Positions 17,317 through 25,941 of a stretch of 54,717 nucleotides of DNA are shown here, piece by piece. The notes beneath the pieces were generated by a model, which saw nothing but the letters and a program-made list of their open reading frames with translations, ran no database searches and was not told where the DNA came from. The DNA lies in assembly GCF_026847645.1 (NCBI RefSeq), contig NZ_JAPSMC010000017.1, positions 1-54,717 on the forward strand, read 5' to 3'. How positions within the stretch are numbered: the stretch's first letter is position 1; each line of letters opens with the position of its first letter. The stretch comes from Anoxybacillus sp. J5B_2022. GTDB taxonomy: Bacteria > Bacillota > Bacilli > Bacillales > Anoxybacillaceae. A program made the translations under genes and the position numbers.

Positions 17317-18077
17317 CGTTCCGCCTCCTCGAGCCGTTCAAGCAACTGTTGCTTTATTTGCTGCAACTGCGTATCCACGCTTGCGTCGATACGCCCGAAC
17401 GGTGTTTCAATGACACATCCGTTTTCAGATAATTGCTCATCCGGGTAAATAAAAAGATCTGTCGATTGATTAAATATTGCTCTTAGTTCGTCTTTCTGCT
17501 GCACAAGCCATTCATAATAGCGCGGATGAACGTAAATTTTCACTTCGGCTTGCTCTCGCACTTCTTTCATCGCCCGTGTGACAAGCGAAAGGAAATGTTC
17601 ATGACTTTCTGTAAGTTTCTCACCAAGAATGCGCTCGGCTACTTTTAGCCCGATGAGCAAAATCGTTTCACTTGCCGCTTCAATTTGTTCATAAAACTGT
17701 TCGTTTGCTGTTTCGACGATGCGTCTAGCATCGTGAAGGAGCCCTTGATATTGGCGAAGCGCTTCTTCTTTCCCTTGAACAAAGCCGGCTTCATATCCTT
17801 CTTGCTGGGCCATTGCCGCAAGCTGTTGTTTCTCGATTTGCCACTGTTCTTGCTCTTGTAAAATTTGCTGCTTCACTGAATGATAATATTGTTCTGCTTC
17901 TTGTTGAATCAATTGCGCTTCCTGCTTCGCTTGCTCGATCAGCATTTGCGCATCTTCTTGTTCTTCTTGATCGAGTGGTGAAGCATCTGGCTGTTTCAGA
18001 AAATAATGTTTTATTTCAATCATTTTTTTATTTTGGTGGTCGGTTTTTGTAAACGGAGCTTTAATGACATTAGACAA
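17313..18077 (-). CDS. fliH: FliH, negative regulator of the export ATPase
   Basis: The protein of about 254 residues has a long Gln/Glu-rich coiled coil (about residues 35-100) and a C-terminal domain with AERILGEKL and PFGRIDASVDTQLQQIK, as in FliH and F-ATPase delta/b subunits. FliH binds FliI and tethers it to the C-ring. The start is uncertain. A TTG at 18077 overlaps the fliG stop by 8 nt and has AGGAG 9 nt upstream; an ATG at 18086 and a GTG at 18095 are in frame but lie in or against that site. Confidence 0.88.
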   Translation of the reverse strand: MSNVIKAPFTKTDHQNKKMIEIKHYFLKQPDASPLDQEEQEDAQMLIEQAKQEAQLIQQEAEQYYHSVKQQILQEQEQWQIEKQQLAAMAQQEGYEAGFVQGKEEALRQYQGLLHDARRIVETANEQFYEQIEAASETILLIGLKVAERILGEKLTESHEHFLSLVTRAMKEVREQAEVKIYVHPRYYEWLVQQKDELRAIFNQSTDLFIYPDEQLSENGCVIETPFGRIDASVDTQLQQIKQQLLERLEEAER

Positions 18078-19089
18078 TAATATCATCTCCTCCACCGCGT
18101 GCTACAACGATTTCGCCCGCTTCTTCGAGACGGCGAATCACTGCTACAATGCGCGATTGTGCTTCCTCCACATCGCGGAGGCGAACAGGTCCCATAAACT
18201 CCATTTCCTCTTTGAACGTTTCCGCCATGCGCGTTGACATGTTCCGGAAGACGACTTCTTTCACTTCGTCGCTCGATACTTTTAATGCCAGCATTAAATC
18301 GTTATTATCAACTTCGCGAATAACGCGCTGAATCGCACGGTTATCGAGCGTCACAATATCTTCAAAGACAAACATCCGTTTCTTAATTTCTTCCGCTAAT
18401 TCTGGATCTTGAATTTCAAGCGCATCTAAAATCGTGCGTTCTGTCGCCCGGTCTACTCCGTTTAACACTTCGACGACCGCTTCGATGCCGCCTGTTTGCG
18501 TATAATCTTGTACAACAGTAGCCGAAAGCTTTCGTTCTAAAATTTGTTCCACTTCGTTAATGACTTCTGGCGATGTGCTGTCCATCAACGCAATTCGACG
18601 AGCAATATCCGCTTGCATCTCTTGTGGAAGCGACGATAAAATTTGCCCGGCTTGTGCTGGTTCTAAATAAGAAAGGACAAGGGCAATCGTCTGCGGATGC
18701 TCGTTTTGAATGAAGTTTAATAGCTGCGCCGGATCCGCTTTGCGCGCGAAGTCAAACGGGCGAACCATCAACGCAGATGTCAGCCGGTTGATGATATTTA
18801 ACGCTTTTTCCGAACCAAGCGCTTTTTCTAACACTTCTTTCGCATAGGCAATCCCGCCTTGGGCGATATAATCTTGCGCCAAGGCGATTTGATGAAACTC
18901 CTCCAACACTTCCTCTTTTTCTTGTGCCGCCACTTGACGAACGTTAGAAATTTCTAGCGTTAATTTTTCGATTTCCTCTTCTGATAAGTGCTTATAAACC
19001 GATGCGGACACATCCGGTCCGAGCGAAATGAGGAGTATGGCCGCTTTTTGTTTTCCCGTTAGTTCCCCTTTTTTTTCTTTCTTCGCCAT
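18070..19089 (-). CDS. fliG: FliG, motor switch and torque protein
   Basis: The 339-residue protein has the FliG N-terminal domain (LTGKQKAAILLISLGPD), a middle EHPQTIALVLSYL motif and a C-terminal torque-generating domain with charged residues around DVVT/DIVTLDNRAIQRVIREVD. FliG joins the MS-ring (FliF) to the C-ring and contacts the stator. AAGGAGG precedes the ATG. The gene follows fliF by 13 nt. Confidence 0.96.
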   Translation of the reverse strand: MAKKEKKGELTGKQKAAILLISLGPDVSASVYKHLSEEEIEKLTLEISNVRQVAAQEKEEVLEEFHQIALAQDYIAQGGIAYAKEVLEKALGSEKALNIINRLTSALMVRPFDFARKADPAQLLNFIQNEHPQTIALVLSYLEPAQAGQILSSLPQEMQADIARRIALMDSTSPEVINEVEQILERKLSATVVQDYTQTGGIEAVVEVLNGVDRATERTILDALEIQDPELAEEIKKRMFVFEDIVTLDNRAIQRVIREVDNNDLMLALKVSSDEVKEVVFRNMSTRMAETFKEEMEFMGPVRLRDVEEAQSRIVAVIRRLEEAGEIVVARGGGDDIIV

Positions 19090-19102
19090 TTTCCCCCTCC
19101 TT

Positions 19103-20689
19103 CTAGTCTTCTGCTAACCATGTTCTTAACAATTGAGCAAACTCATCCGGCTTTTCTTTCGCCAGTTTTTCCAGTTGTTTACGTCGCAACGTTGCTTCTG
19201 TTTCCTTTTCTTCGTGAATATCCGGAAGTTCTGGCGTAGGCGATGAATCGATAAGCTCCTTGATCTCTTCGTTCTCTTTTTTCCGTTTGCGCATAAAGAG
19301 AAAGACGACTAAACCGATTAGCACGAGCAAAAGCGCGCCCCCGGCGATATAAGCCCATGTTGGAATCGTTGACTGCGGCTGTGTAAAATCTGTTTTCCCA
19401 TTGAATTTTTGCACCGAAACGACAATTCGGTTTTGAATGTCTTGATCGGTCAACGTTTGTCCGTCTTGTTTATTAATCGATGTGCGAACAACCGTGCCTA
19501 AAATTTTCTTAATATCATCGACTGTTTGTTGCGGCAAAGAATTCGGGTTTTTCGGGTTCGGCGGCTCCACCATTACTTGAATGCCTAAATCCCGCACTTT
19601 ATACGGACTTTCGACAATATGCTTTTTAATTCGGTTCACTTCGTTATTAATCGTTTCTTCCGTTTTTTCATAGTCACCGTTCGAACCGCTTGTTGATGCT
19701 TGATAGCTCGGAACGTCATTTGTACCAGAACCAGTCACCCCACCCGGCTGGGCACCTTGACCAGAGTATGTTTCTTTAATACGTTGCACGCTCACCGCGA
19801 TCCCTTGTTTATTTTGTTCGTCGACTGGAGCGACAAGATTTTCCTCGCGATTTTCTTGTGTGAAATCGACGTCCGCTGTCACGGACACAACTACTTTATC
19901 TTGCCCCATCATCGTACCAAGCATTTGCTGAATTTGCCGTTGAATGTCGCGTTCAATTTGCTTTTTAATCTCATTTTGCGTCGTGAACGCCGTCGCTGTC
20001 GAAAATTTTTCATCATTTTTTAGGTCAAAGTACTCAAAATATTGGTTCATAATGACGATATTATCAGTAGGAAGATTAGGGACGCTTTTTGATACGAGAT
20101 GATAGAGTGCTTTAATTTGTTCGTCGCTAAATTTATACCCCGGTTTTGTTTTTAGGACGACAGAAGCAGACGCCTCACCCTGATCATCCGACACAAATAC
20201 GCTCGGCTGTGGAAGATTGATCATCACCTTGGCATCTTCCACACCGTCAATATTTTTAATTAAATTCGCCAGTTCTGTTTGCATCGCTTTCAGCTTAACA
20301 ACATTAAACTCATTATCTGTCATACCAAAGCTAGCGTTTTTCCCGAAAAAGGAATAATCAATGCTCCCGCTGTCAGGAATTCCTTCTGCCGCTAATTCGA
20401 CCTTTAGCGTATCTGCCAACTTTTCTGGGACTTTTATCGTTGTGCCGTTATCAGCTACTTCGGACTGAACACCGCGCTGGTCAAGCGTGGCTTTAATTTG
20501 TCCGGCTTCTTGCGGCGTAAGGTTGCTGTATAGCGGGACGAAATTCGTTTTCGTCGCAAAATACGAGGCCGTCCCGACAATGGCAAAGAAAAGAAGGAGC
20601 GCACCTACCGCCATTGTTTTTTGTGCTTTCGTTCTTTCCCGCCAAAAAGCTGCCAATCGCGTAAGCCACTCTTTTATTCTTTCGTTCAT
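19103..20689 (-). CDS. fliF: FliF, MS-ring protein
   Basis: The 528-residue protein has an N-terminal transmembrane segment (about residues 25-45) and ring-building motifs with NVPL-like FVPLYSNLTPQEAGQIKATL. A large variable extracytoplasmic region follows, rich in Gly/Ser/Thr around residues 310-340, then a second transmembrane segment near residue 450. The C-terminal tail KLAKEKPDEFAQLLRTWL binds FliG. It forms the base of the flagellum. GGAGG precedes the ATG. Confidence 0.96.
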   Translation of the reverse strand: MNERIKEWLTRLAAFWRERTKAQKTMAVGALLLFFAIVGTASYFATKTNFVPLYSNLTPQEAGQIKATLDQRGVQSEVADNGTTIKVPEKLADTLKVELAAEGIPDSGSIDYSFFGKNASFGMTDNEFNVVKLKAMQTELANLIKNIDGVEDAKVMINLPQPSVFVSDDQGEASASVVLKTKPGYKFSDEQIKALYHLVSKSVPNLPTDNIVIMNQYFEYFDLKNDEKFSTATAFTTQNEIKKQIERDIQRQIQQMLGTMMGQDKVVVSVTADVDFTQENREENLVAPVDEQNKQGIAVSVQRIKETYSGQGAQPGGVTGSGTNDVPSYQASTSGSNGDYEKTEETINNEVNRIKKHIVESPYKVRDLGIQVMVEPPNPKNPNSLPQQTVDDIKKILGTVVRTSINKQDGQTLTDQDIQNRIVVSVQKFNGKTDFTQPQSTIPTWAYIAGGALLLVLIGLVVFLFMRKRKKENEEIKELIDSSPTPELPDIHEEKETEATLRRKQLEKLAKEKPDEFAQLLRTWLAED

Positions 20690-20744
20690 AGTATTCCTCC
20701 GATTATTGCAAGATAAATAGAGTGCTCGTTTCGTAGCGCATCAA

Positions 20745-21044
20745 TTATACTTGCATCCGCATCATGTCTTGATATGCTTCAATCGCTTTATTGCGAATTT
20801 CGATCGCAAGCTGCAAGGAAATGCTCGCTTTTTGCGCAGCGATCATCACTTGATGCAAGTCGACGTTTTCGCCTTTCACTAATTTTTCTGTCAATTGATT
20901 TGCCTGAATTTGCTCGTCGTTCACTTTATGGATCGCGTCTTTTAAAAAAGCAGCAAACTCTTTTTGTGCCTCCGCTGGTTTCACCGATGTAGCCGTTGCC
21001 GTAGCAGCAGTTGAAAACAAATTTGCGTTAACTCCGTTAATCAT
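20745..21044 (-). CDS. fliE: FliE, MS-ring/rod junction protein
   Basis: The 99-residue protein contains FAAFLKDAIHKVNDEQIQAN and ends with AIEAYQDMMRMQV, the conserved FliE C-terminus. FliE connects the MS-ring to the rod and is the first protein exported. It lies 12 nt after flgC and 55 nt before fliF. Confidence 0.95.
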   Translation of the reverse strand: MINGVNANLFSTAATATATSVKPAEAQKEFAAFLKDAIHKVNDEQIQANQLTEKLVKGENVDLHQVMIAAQKASISLQLAIEIRNKAIEAYQDMMRMQV

Positions 21045-21056
21045 GGCTCATTCTCC

Positions 21057-21509
21057 TTATTTCCCGATTTCTAACGCTTTCATCAGCATTCCTTTGGACG
21101 CGTTGAATACCGTCACATTCGCTTCGTATGAACGAGTGGCACTCATTAAATCGACCATTTCTTTTAACGGATCGACGTTCGGCAATTGGACATAGCCGTC
21201 TTTGTTCGCGTCGGGGTTCGTTGGATCATACACAAGCTTAAATGGAGTCGGATCTTCCACAATTTTTGTAACTTTTACCCCGCTTCCGACCGACGAACGA
21301 TCATCCATCGCTGCCTGTAAATACGAAGAAAAGCCTCCCTCGTTCGGCTCCATGACTACTACTTTCCGCCGGTACGGCTCCCATTGTCCATTGACTAATT
21401 TCGCGCGCGTCGTATCGACGTTAGCCATATTGGAGGAAATAACGTCCATTCTTAGCCGCTGAGCGGTTAACGCTGAAGCTGTTGTATTTAAGCTTTGAAA
21501 AATCGACAC
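21057..21509 (-). CDS. flgC: FlgC, proximal rod protein
   Basis: The 150-residue protein has the axial N-terminal motif SALTAQRLRMDVISSNMANV and the C-terminal VDLMSATRSYEANVTVFNAS. It is a proximal rod subunit. The start is a GTG at 21509 with AAGGAGG about 10 nt upstream. It follows flgB by 3 nt. Confidence 0.95.
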   Translation of the reverse strand: MSIFQSLNTTASALTAQRLRMDVISSNMANVDTTRAKLVNGQWEPYRRKVVVMEPNEGGFSSYLQAAMDDRSSVGSGVKVTKIVEDPTPFKLVYDPTNPDANKDGYVQLPNVDPLKEMVDLMSATRSYEANVTVFNASKGMLMKALEIGK

Positions 21510-21512
21510 GGA

Positions 21513-21905
21513 TTATTTTCCTCCTTTAATGACCGTTTTTAACGTATTAAACTGGCCGTTTAGCCGCTCAATTAATGCATTGTAATAAATTTGGTTTTCG
21601 GCTAAATCCGACATTTCTTTGTCAATATCGACACTATTTCCATTATGATTGTATACTACATCACTTCTTGTCGTCACTAAAAAATTGCTAGTATCAGAGC
21701 TTTTAAACGAAAAATGTTTCGGATTCGTCCGATACGCTTCAAGCGGTGCCATCGCTTGTTCGAGCTCCGTCTTAAAGCGTACATCTTTTGCTTTATAATT
21801 CGGTGTGTCCGCATTCGCGATGTTGTTCGCGATCACTTTCTGTTTTAGCGACGCATAATCAAGGCTTTGTTCGAGCATAGTAAACGTGCGGGAAAATAAT
21901 TTCAC
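21513..21905 (-). CDS. flgB: FlgB, proximal rod protein; first gene of the fla/che operon
   Basis: The 130-residue protein contains KQKVIANNIANADTPNYKAK and DKEMSDLAENQIYYNALIER, as in FlgB. The open frame runs 39 codons further upstream, into the leader. I place the start at the GTG at 21905 because GAGGGG lies 7 nt upstream and the B. subtilis protein begins at the matching residue. This is the first flagellar gene after codY and is preceded by a terminator and a candidate promoter. Confidence 0.92.
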   Translation of the reverse strand: MKLFSRTFTMLEQSLDYASLKQKVIANNIANADTPNYKAKDVRFKTELEQAMAPLEAYRTNPKHFSFKSSDTSNFLVTTRSDVVYNHNGNSVDIDKEMSDLAENQIYYNALIERLNGQFNTLKTVIKGGK

Positions 21906-21954
21906 CGAAAATCCCCTCTTTATCTTCTTTTTTCGACAATATCTGATAGTTTCT

Positions 21955-21983
21955 ATTTTAAAAGAATGTGTAAATAATGTATA
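21955..21983 (-). promoter_or_regulatory. Candidate sigma-A promoter of the fla/che operon
   Basis: On the minus strand TATACA (21983-21978) and TAAAAT (21960-21955) are separated by 17 nt. That gives 4/6 and 5/6 matches to the sigma-A boxes, downstream of the codY terminator and about 50 nt before the flgB start. The known B. subtilis operon has a sigma-A promoter and a weaker sigma-D promoter here. A sigma-D-like TAAA...CAGATAT is present, but its spacing of 11 is too short to trust. A weak CodY-box-like sequence (5 mismatches) overlaps the -10 region. Confidence 0.45.
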
Positions 21984-22023
21984 GCCGGAAGTTTGTACTA
22001 TTTTTGCCTTTTGAGCACACAAT

Positions 22024-22051
22024 AAAAGGAGCTGACAAAATCAGCTCCTTT
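22024..22051 (-). terminator. Terminator-like hairpin after codY
   Basis: The minus strand has an 11-bp stem AAAGGAGCTGA / TCAGCTCCTTT with a short TTTTG loop, overlapping the codY stop region and followed by TATT. The U-tract is short, so termination may be partial. It separates codY from the fla/che operon. Confidence 0.65.
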
Positions 22052-22829
22052 AGTTAGCTTTTAACTTTTCTAATTCTGTTAAAAACTTATCGTTTAGCAC
22101 TTTAATATACGTTCCTTTCATGCCAAGCGAGCGCGATTCGATAACGCCTGCACTTTCGAGCTTCCGCAACGCGTTGACAATGACCGAACGCGTAATGCCG
22201 ACACGATCGGCGATTTTGCTAGCAACAAGTAGTCCTTCTGTTCCATCTAATTCTTCGAAAATATGTTCAATCGCTTCTAATTCACTGTACGATAGTGAGC
22301 TGATCGCCATTTGCACGACTGCTTTACTGCGTGCTTCTTCTTCAATTTCTTCCGCTTTTTCGCGTAAAATTTCCATTCCGACAACCGTTGCGCCATATTC
22401 TGCTAAAATTAAATCGTCATCATCAAATTCACGGTCGAGCCTTGATAAAATCAACGTTCCAAGCCGCTCGCCACCGCCGTTAATCGGCACGATCGTCGTC
22501 AAGCCCGTTTTAAACAACTCGCGGTTTTCCACCGGAAACGCCGTATATTCGCTGTTAATATCCAAGTTCGGCGATGTTTCCGTAATATTGAACAAATTGT
22601 TCGTATATTCTTCCGGAAATTGACGATCTTCTAGCATTTTTTTCATTCGTTCGTTTTCAATGGATTGTTTAATCGCAAATCCTAACAATTTTCCGCGGCG
22701 GCTGACGACAAATATGTTCGCCTCGATCACTTCGCAAAGTGTTTCCGCCATTTCTTTAAAATTAACAGGTTTCCCTGCTGCTTTTTGCAACATTGCATTA
22801 ATCGTTCTTGTTTTTTGTAATAAGTTCAT
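22050..22829 (-). CDS. codY: CodY, GTP- and branched-chain-amino-acid-sensing repressor
   Basis: The 259-residue protein has an N-terminal GAF-like ligand domain ([20 protein letters not shown]) and a C-terminal winged helix with [20 protein letters not shown], nearly identical to B. subtilis CodY. CodY represses nutrient-stress genes when isoleucine/valine and GTP are plentiful, and it affects fla/che transcription in B. subtilis. I chose the ATG at 22829, which TAGGAGG precedes at 9 nt; a TTG two codons earlier is too close. It lies in the xerC-hslVU-codY cluster order of Bacillus. Confidence 0.97.
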   Translation of the reverse strand: MNLLQKTRTINAMLQKAAGKPVNFKEMAETLCEVIEANIFVVSRRGKLLGFAIKQSIENERMKKMLEDRQFPEEYTNNLFNITETSPNLDINSEYTAFPVENRELFKTGLTTIVPINGGGERLGTLILSRLDREFDDDDLILAEYGATVVGMEILREKAEEIEEEARSKAVVQMAISSLSYSELEAIEHIFEELDGTEGLLVASKIADRVGITRSVIVNALRKLESAGVIESRSLGMKGTYIKVLNDKFLTELEKLKAN

Positions 22830-22852
22830 CTTCAACAGCCTCCTAATATTCC

Positions 22853-24244
22853 CTACAAAATAAACTCGCTTAAATCTTTGTTTTTGACAATATTCCCTAG
22901 TTTTTGTTCCACATATTGCGGCGTAATCACGATTTTTTCTAACACAATATCCGGTGCTTCAAATGATAAATCTTCCAACAGTTTTTCCATAATCGTATGA
23001 AGCCGTCTAGCTCCAATGTTATCTGTTGTTTGATTGACTTCAAACGCCACTTCTGCAATCTTACGAATAGCATCGTCAGAAAATTCAAGTTGTATACCTT
23101 CTGTTGCCAAAAGTGCTGTATATTGTTTGATGAGCGCATTGTTTGGTTCCACAAGAATTTTCACAAAATCATCGACGGTTAGTTTCGATAACTCAACCCG
23201 AATCGGAAACCGCCCTTGCAACTCCGGAATTAAATCGGACGGCTTTGACATATGGAATGCCCCTGCGGCGATAAATAAAATATAATCCGTTTTCACTGGG
23301 CCGTATTTCGTCATGACCGTTGAACCTTCGACGATCGGCAAAATGTCGCGCTGCACCCCCTCGCGAGAAACGTCCGCTGAGGAAGCACTTTGTCCTCTGC
23401 GCGCAATTTTATCGATTTCATCAATAAAAATGATTCCAGATTGTTCGGCAAGGTGAACCGCTTCCTGCGTTACTTCGTCCATATCGATTAATTTTTGCGC
23501 TTCTTCATTGATTAATACTTTGCGTGCTTCGCTCACTTTCAGCTTTCGCTTTTTGCGCCGCTTCGGCATGAAGCTGCTGAGCGCATCTTGCATGTTCATT
23601 CCCATTTGCTCAATGCCAGCACCTTGCAAAAAGTCAAACAGTAGTGCTTGCTGTTCTTCGACTTCGACCGTCACAAATTCGTCCTCCAGCTCTCCGTTTG
23701 CCAGCTGGGCGGCTACTTGCTTCCGCTTTTGTTCAATATATTGATCGTCCTGGCTGTAACTTGCATCTTGTTGCGCTGTCTGGCCACCGCCAAATAGTAA
23801 CTCCAACGGATTTTTGATCGTCTGTTTTTGCTTTCCGGGTACTAACAGTTCAACGAGCCGCTTATTGGCTTGCTGTTCCGCCCGGTCTTTGACTTCGTTC
23901 ATTTTCCGCTCTTTTACAAGCCGTACAGATGTTTCAACAAGATCGCGCACCATCGATTCCACGTCACGCCCTACATAACCGACCTCTGTAAATTTCGTTG
24001 CTTCCACTTTGATGAATGGGGCGCCTACCAGTTTCGCAAGCCGTCTAGCGATTTCGGTTTTCCCTACCCCTGTCGGCCCGATCATTAATATGTTTTTCGG
24101 TACGACTTCATCGCGTAATTTTTCATCGAGCAAGCTGCGACGATAACGATTTCTTAAAGCGATGGCCACCGCCTTTTTCGCTTCTTTTTGACCGACGATA
24201 AACTGATCCAACTTTTCAACAATTTGCCGAGGCGTTAAATTCAT
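22853..24244 (-). CDS. hslU: HslU (ClpY), ATPase of the HslVU protease
   Basis: The 463-residue AAA+ unfoldase has Walker A GPTGVGKT at residues 56-63, an inserted I-domain (about residues 110-240), and Walker [12 protein letters not shown]. It ends DLSEFIL, the C-terminal tail that docks into HslV. The family feeds proteins to the HslV peptidase. The start is the ATG at 24244 with GGAGGGGGG upstream; the longer frame begins inside hslV. It is 17 nt from hslV. Confidence 0.96.
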   Translation of the reverse strand: MNLTPRQIVEKLDQFIVGQKEAKKAVAIALRNRYRRSLLDEKLRDEVVPKNILMIGPTGVGKTEIARRLAKLVGAPFIKVEATKFTEVGYVGRDVESMVRDLVETSVRLVKERKMNEVKDRAEQQANKRLVELLVPGKQKQTIKNPLELLFGGGQTAQQDASYSQDDQYIEQKRKQVAAQLANGELEDEFVTVEVEEQQALLFDFLQGAGIEQMGMNMQDALSSFMPKRRKKRKLKVSEARKVLINEEAQKLIDMDEVTQEAVHLAEQSGIIFIDEIDKIARRGQSASSADVSREGVQRDILPIVEGSTVMTKYGPVKTDYILFIAAGAFHMSKPSDLIPELQGRFPIRVELSKLTVDDFVKILVEPNNALIKQYTALLATEGIQLEFSDDAIRKIAEVAFEVNQTTDNIGARRLHTIMEKLLEDLSFEAPDIVLEKIVITPQYVEQKLGNIVKNKDLSEFIL

Positions 24245-24261
24245 CGTTTTTCCCCCCTCCG

Positions 24262-24804
24262 CTACAATTCTTCGACGATGATGTGATCGTTCGTATACAC
24301 ACAAATATCCGCAGCAATTTCTAAAGCAGCTTCAGCAATTTCTTTAGCCGTCATTTGCTCACCAGCATATCGCTTCAGCGCCCGACCGGCAGCAAGCGCG
24401 TAGTTCCCGCCTGATCCGATCGCTAAAATGCCATCGTCCGGCTCGATCACTTCACCCGTTCCAGAAATCAAAAGCAAATGGCGTGCATCCATCACAATGA
24501 GCATCGCTTCCAGTCTGCGCAATACTTTATCACTGCGCCATTCTTTCGCTAATTCCACGGCAGCACGTTGCAAGTTTCCATTAAATTCTTCCAACTTCCC
24601 TTCGAACATTTCGAACAATGTAAACGCATCCGCAACTGCTCCTGCAAATCCTGCCAATACTTTCCCGTGAAAAAGTTTCCGCACTTTTCTCGCCGTATGT
24701 TTCATCACGACCGCATTGCCGAACGTCACTTGGCCATCGCCAGCCATCGCGCACGCGCCATTATGTTGAATCGCAAAAATCGTCGTTGCATGGAATTGTT
24801 CCAT
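24262..24804 (-). CDS. hslV: HslV (ClpQ), proteasome-like peptidase
   Basis: The 180-residue protein has the HslV core [20 protein letters not shown] and [16 protein letters not shown]. It forms a double-hexamer peptidase capped by HslU. B. subtilis ClpQ (CodW) is described as an N-terminal serine protease starting Met-Ser-Ser. This protein instead starts [11 protein letters not shown], so it has no Ser to expose, while Thr7 aligns with Thr1 of E. coli HslV. GGAGG 7 nt before the ATG at 24804 supports this start. How the active N-terminus is made is therefore unclear. Confidence 0.95.
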   Translation of the reverse strand: MEQFHATTIFAIQHNGACAMAGDGQVTFGNAVVMKHTARKVRKLFHGKVLAGFAGAVADAFTLFEMFEGKLEEFNGNLQRAAVELAKEWRSDKVLRRLEAMLIVMDARHLLLISGTGEVIEPDDGILAIGSGGNYALAAGRALKRYAGEQMTAKEIAEAALEIAADICVYTNDHIIVEEL

Positions 24805-24853
24805 GTCAAATCCTCCTTTTTAAAAGACAAGAAAGTAGAAACATTTGAATCGT

Positions 24854-24984
24854 TGTCTAGCTGCGAACTAACATCCTCCTTCGTTCCGCTTTCTCCGCTC
24901 GACGTGCATGCACGGCTTCGTCGAAAGCTTGTGCTTCGTCGGATGTTTCCTTGGCTACGCCAAGGACCGTTCTCCGCTTTTCTT
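24854..24984 (-). repeat. Structured extragenic element between xerC and hslV
   Basis: On the minus strand this 131-nt stretch begins AAGAAAAGCG right after the xerC stop and ends GCTAGACA. It contains a perfect hairpin CCTTGGC-GTA-GCCAAGG, the palindrome CGTGCATGCACG and an outer ACATCC/GGATGT pairing. The same borders (AAGAAAAGCG and GCTAGACA) flank the element at 54523-54638, in the opposite genome orientation but with a different core. I suspect a family of short dispersed Bacillaceae elements. No open frame or promoter is evident. Confidence 0.5.
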
Positions 24985-24986
24985 GT

Positions 24987-25889
24987 TTAAGCCCGCGGAT
25001 GCGTACGCAAATAAATGTGGCGCAGGCGATCTTTCGTCACATGCGTATACACTTGTGTTGACGAAAGATGCGCATGCCCTAACAATTCTTGAACGGTACG
25101 CATATCCGCCCCTTCATTGAGCAAATGAGTGGCAAACGTGTGCCTAAATACGTGCGGGCTCACTTTTTGCGTCAGCGCCGCTTTTTCAACCACTTCATTC
25201 AAAATGTGGCGTACCCCTCGAGGTGTTAAAGGATTGCCGCGAAAGTTCACAAACAAATAGCTATGCGCTACTTTTCCTTTTTGCAAAAGTTCGTTTCGTC
25301 CGTTTTGCACATATCGTTCGAGCGCTTCTTTAGCAAAACTTCCAAACGGAACGTAGCGTTGTTTATTCCCTTTCCCATAAATTAAGATCGTAGAAAGCGA
25401 AAAATCGATATGAGAAAGTTGAATGTGACAACATTCACTAACACGAATACCTGTTGCATAAAGCAATTCAAGGAGCGCTTGATTGCGCTGACCGATCGCT
25501 GTATTTAAATCATTGACATGAAATAAACATTCTAATTCTTGTTCGTACAAAAAATGAGGAATTTTTTGTTCTTTCTTCGGCAGCGATGCAAGCGCAAACG
25601 GATTTTCCGCGACTTTCTTTTCCCGTAACAAAAATTTATAGAAACTTCGCAAACTCGAGATTTTACGGGAGATGGATCGGCTCGTGAAGCGTTCGTTATG
25701 TAGCTTCGTCAAATATAAACGGACATCGCTATACGTCACTTCCTCTAGTCGCTTGATCGCCTGCTCACGCATGAACGAGAAAAATTGTTCAATATCATGC
25801 GTGTAACACGCAACAGTATATTGTGAATAATTTTTTTCAATTTGTAAATATTCTATGAATAATTGTAACGAAATTTTCAAATTTTCCAT
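24987..25889 (-). CDS. xerC: XerC (CodV) tyrosine recombinase
   Basis: The 300-residue protein has an N-terminal SAM-like core-binding domain and a catalytic domain with R149 (ATGIRVSE), K173 (YGKGNKQR), H246/R249 (SPHVFRH), H272 (GHAHLS) and the nucleophile Y281 (VYTHV). With XerD it resolves chromosome dimers at dif. I chose the ATG at 25889, with GAGGTG 6 nt upstream, matching B. subtilis CodV. It precedes hslVU and codY as in the cod operon. Confidence 0.95.
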   Translation of the reverse strand: MENLKISLQLFIEYLQIEKNYSQYTVACYTHDIEQFFSFMREQAIKRLEEVTYSDVRLYLTKLHNERFTSRSISRKISSLRSFYKFLLREKKVAENPFALASLPKKEQKIPHFLYEQELECLFHVNDLNTAIGQRNQALLELLYATGIRVSECCHIQLSHIDFSLSTILIYGKGNKQRYVPFGSFAKEALERYVQNGRNELLQKGKVAHSYLFVNFRGNPLTPRGVRHILNEVVEKAALTQKVSPHVFRHTFATHLLNEGADMRTVQELLGHAHLSSTQVYTHVTKDRLRHIYLRTHPRA

Positions 25890-25902
25890 TTGCCACACCT
25901 CA

Positions 25903-25941
25903 CAAGGGCTACTAAATATTAACACATATTAGTAGCCCTTG
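25903..25941 (-). repeat. 13-bp inverted repeat spanning the trmFO stop and xerC leader
   Basis: The arms CAAGGGCTACTAA and TTAGTAGCCCTTG are perfect complements with a 13-nt AT-rich loop. The upstream arm covers the last codons and the stop of trmFO; the downstream arm ends at the GAGGTG site of xerC. No U-tract follows, so it is not a standard terminator. A role in mRNA stability or in controlling xerC translation is possible but inferred. Confidence 0.6.

Noticed and set aside
21926-21952. Sigma-D-like promoter (TAAA...CAGATAT) before flgB
   Set aside because: The spacer is only 11 nt, shorter than the usual 14-16, so I do not list it as a feature.
22120-22623. 167-codon plus-strand frame antisense to codY
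   Set aside because: The translation is Ser-rich and unlike any known protein, and it lies fully inside codY.
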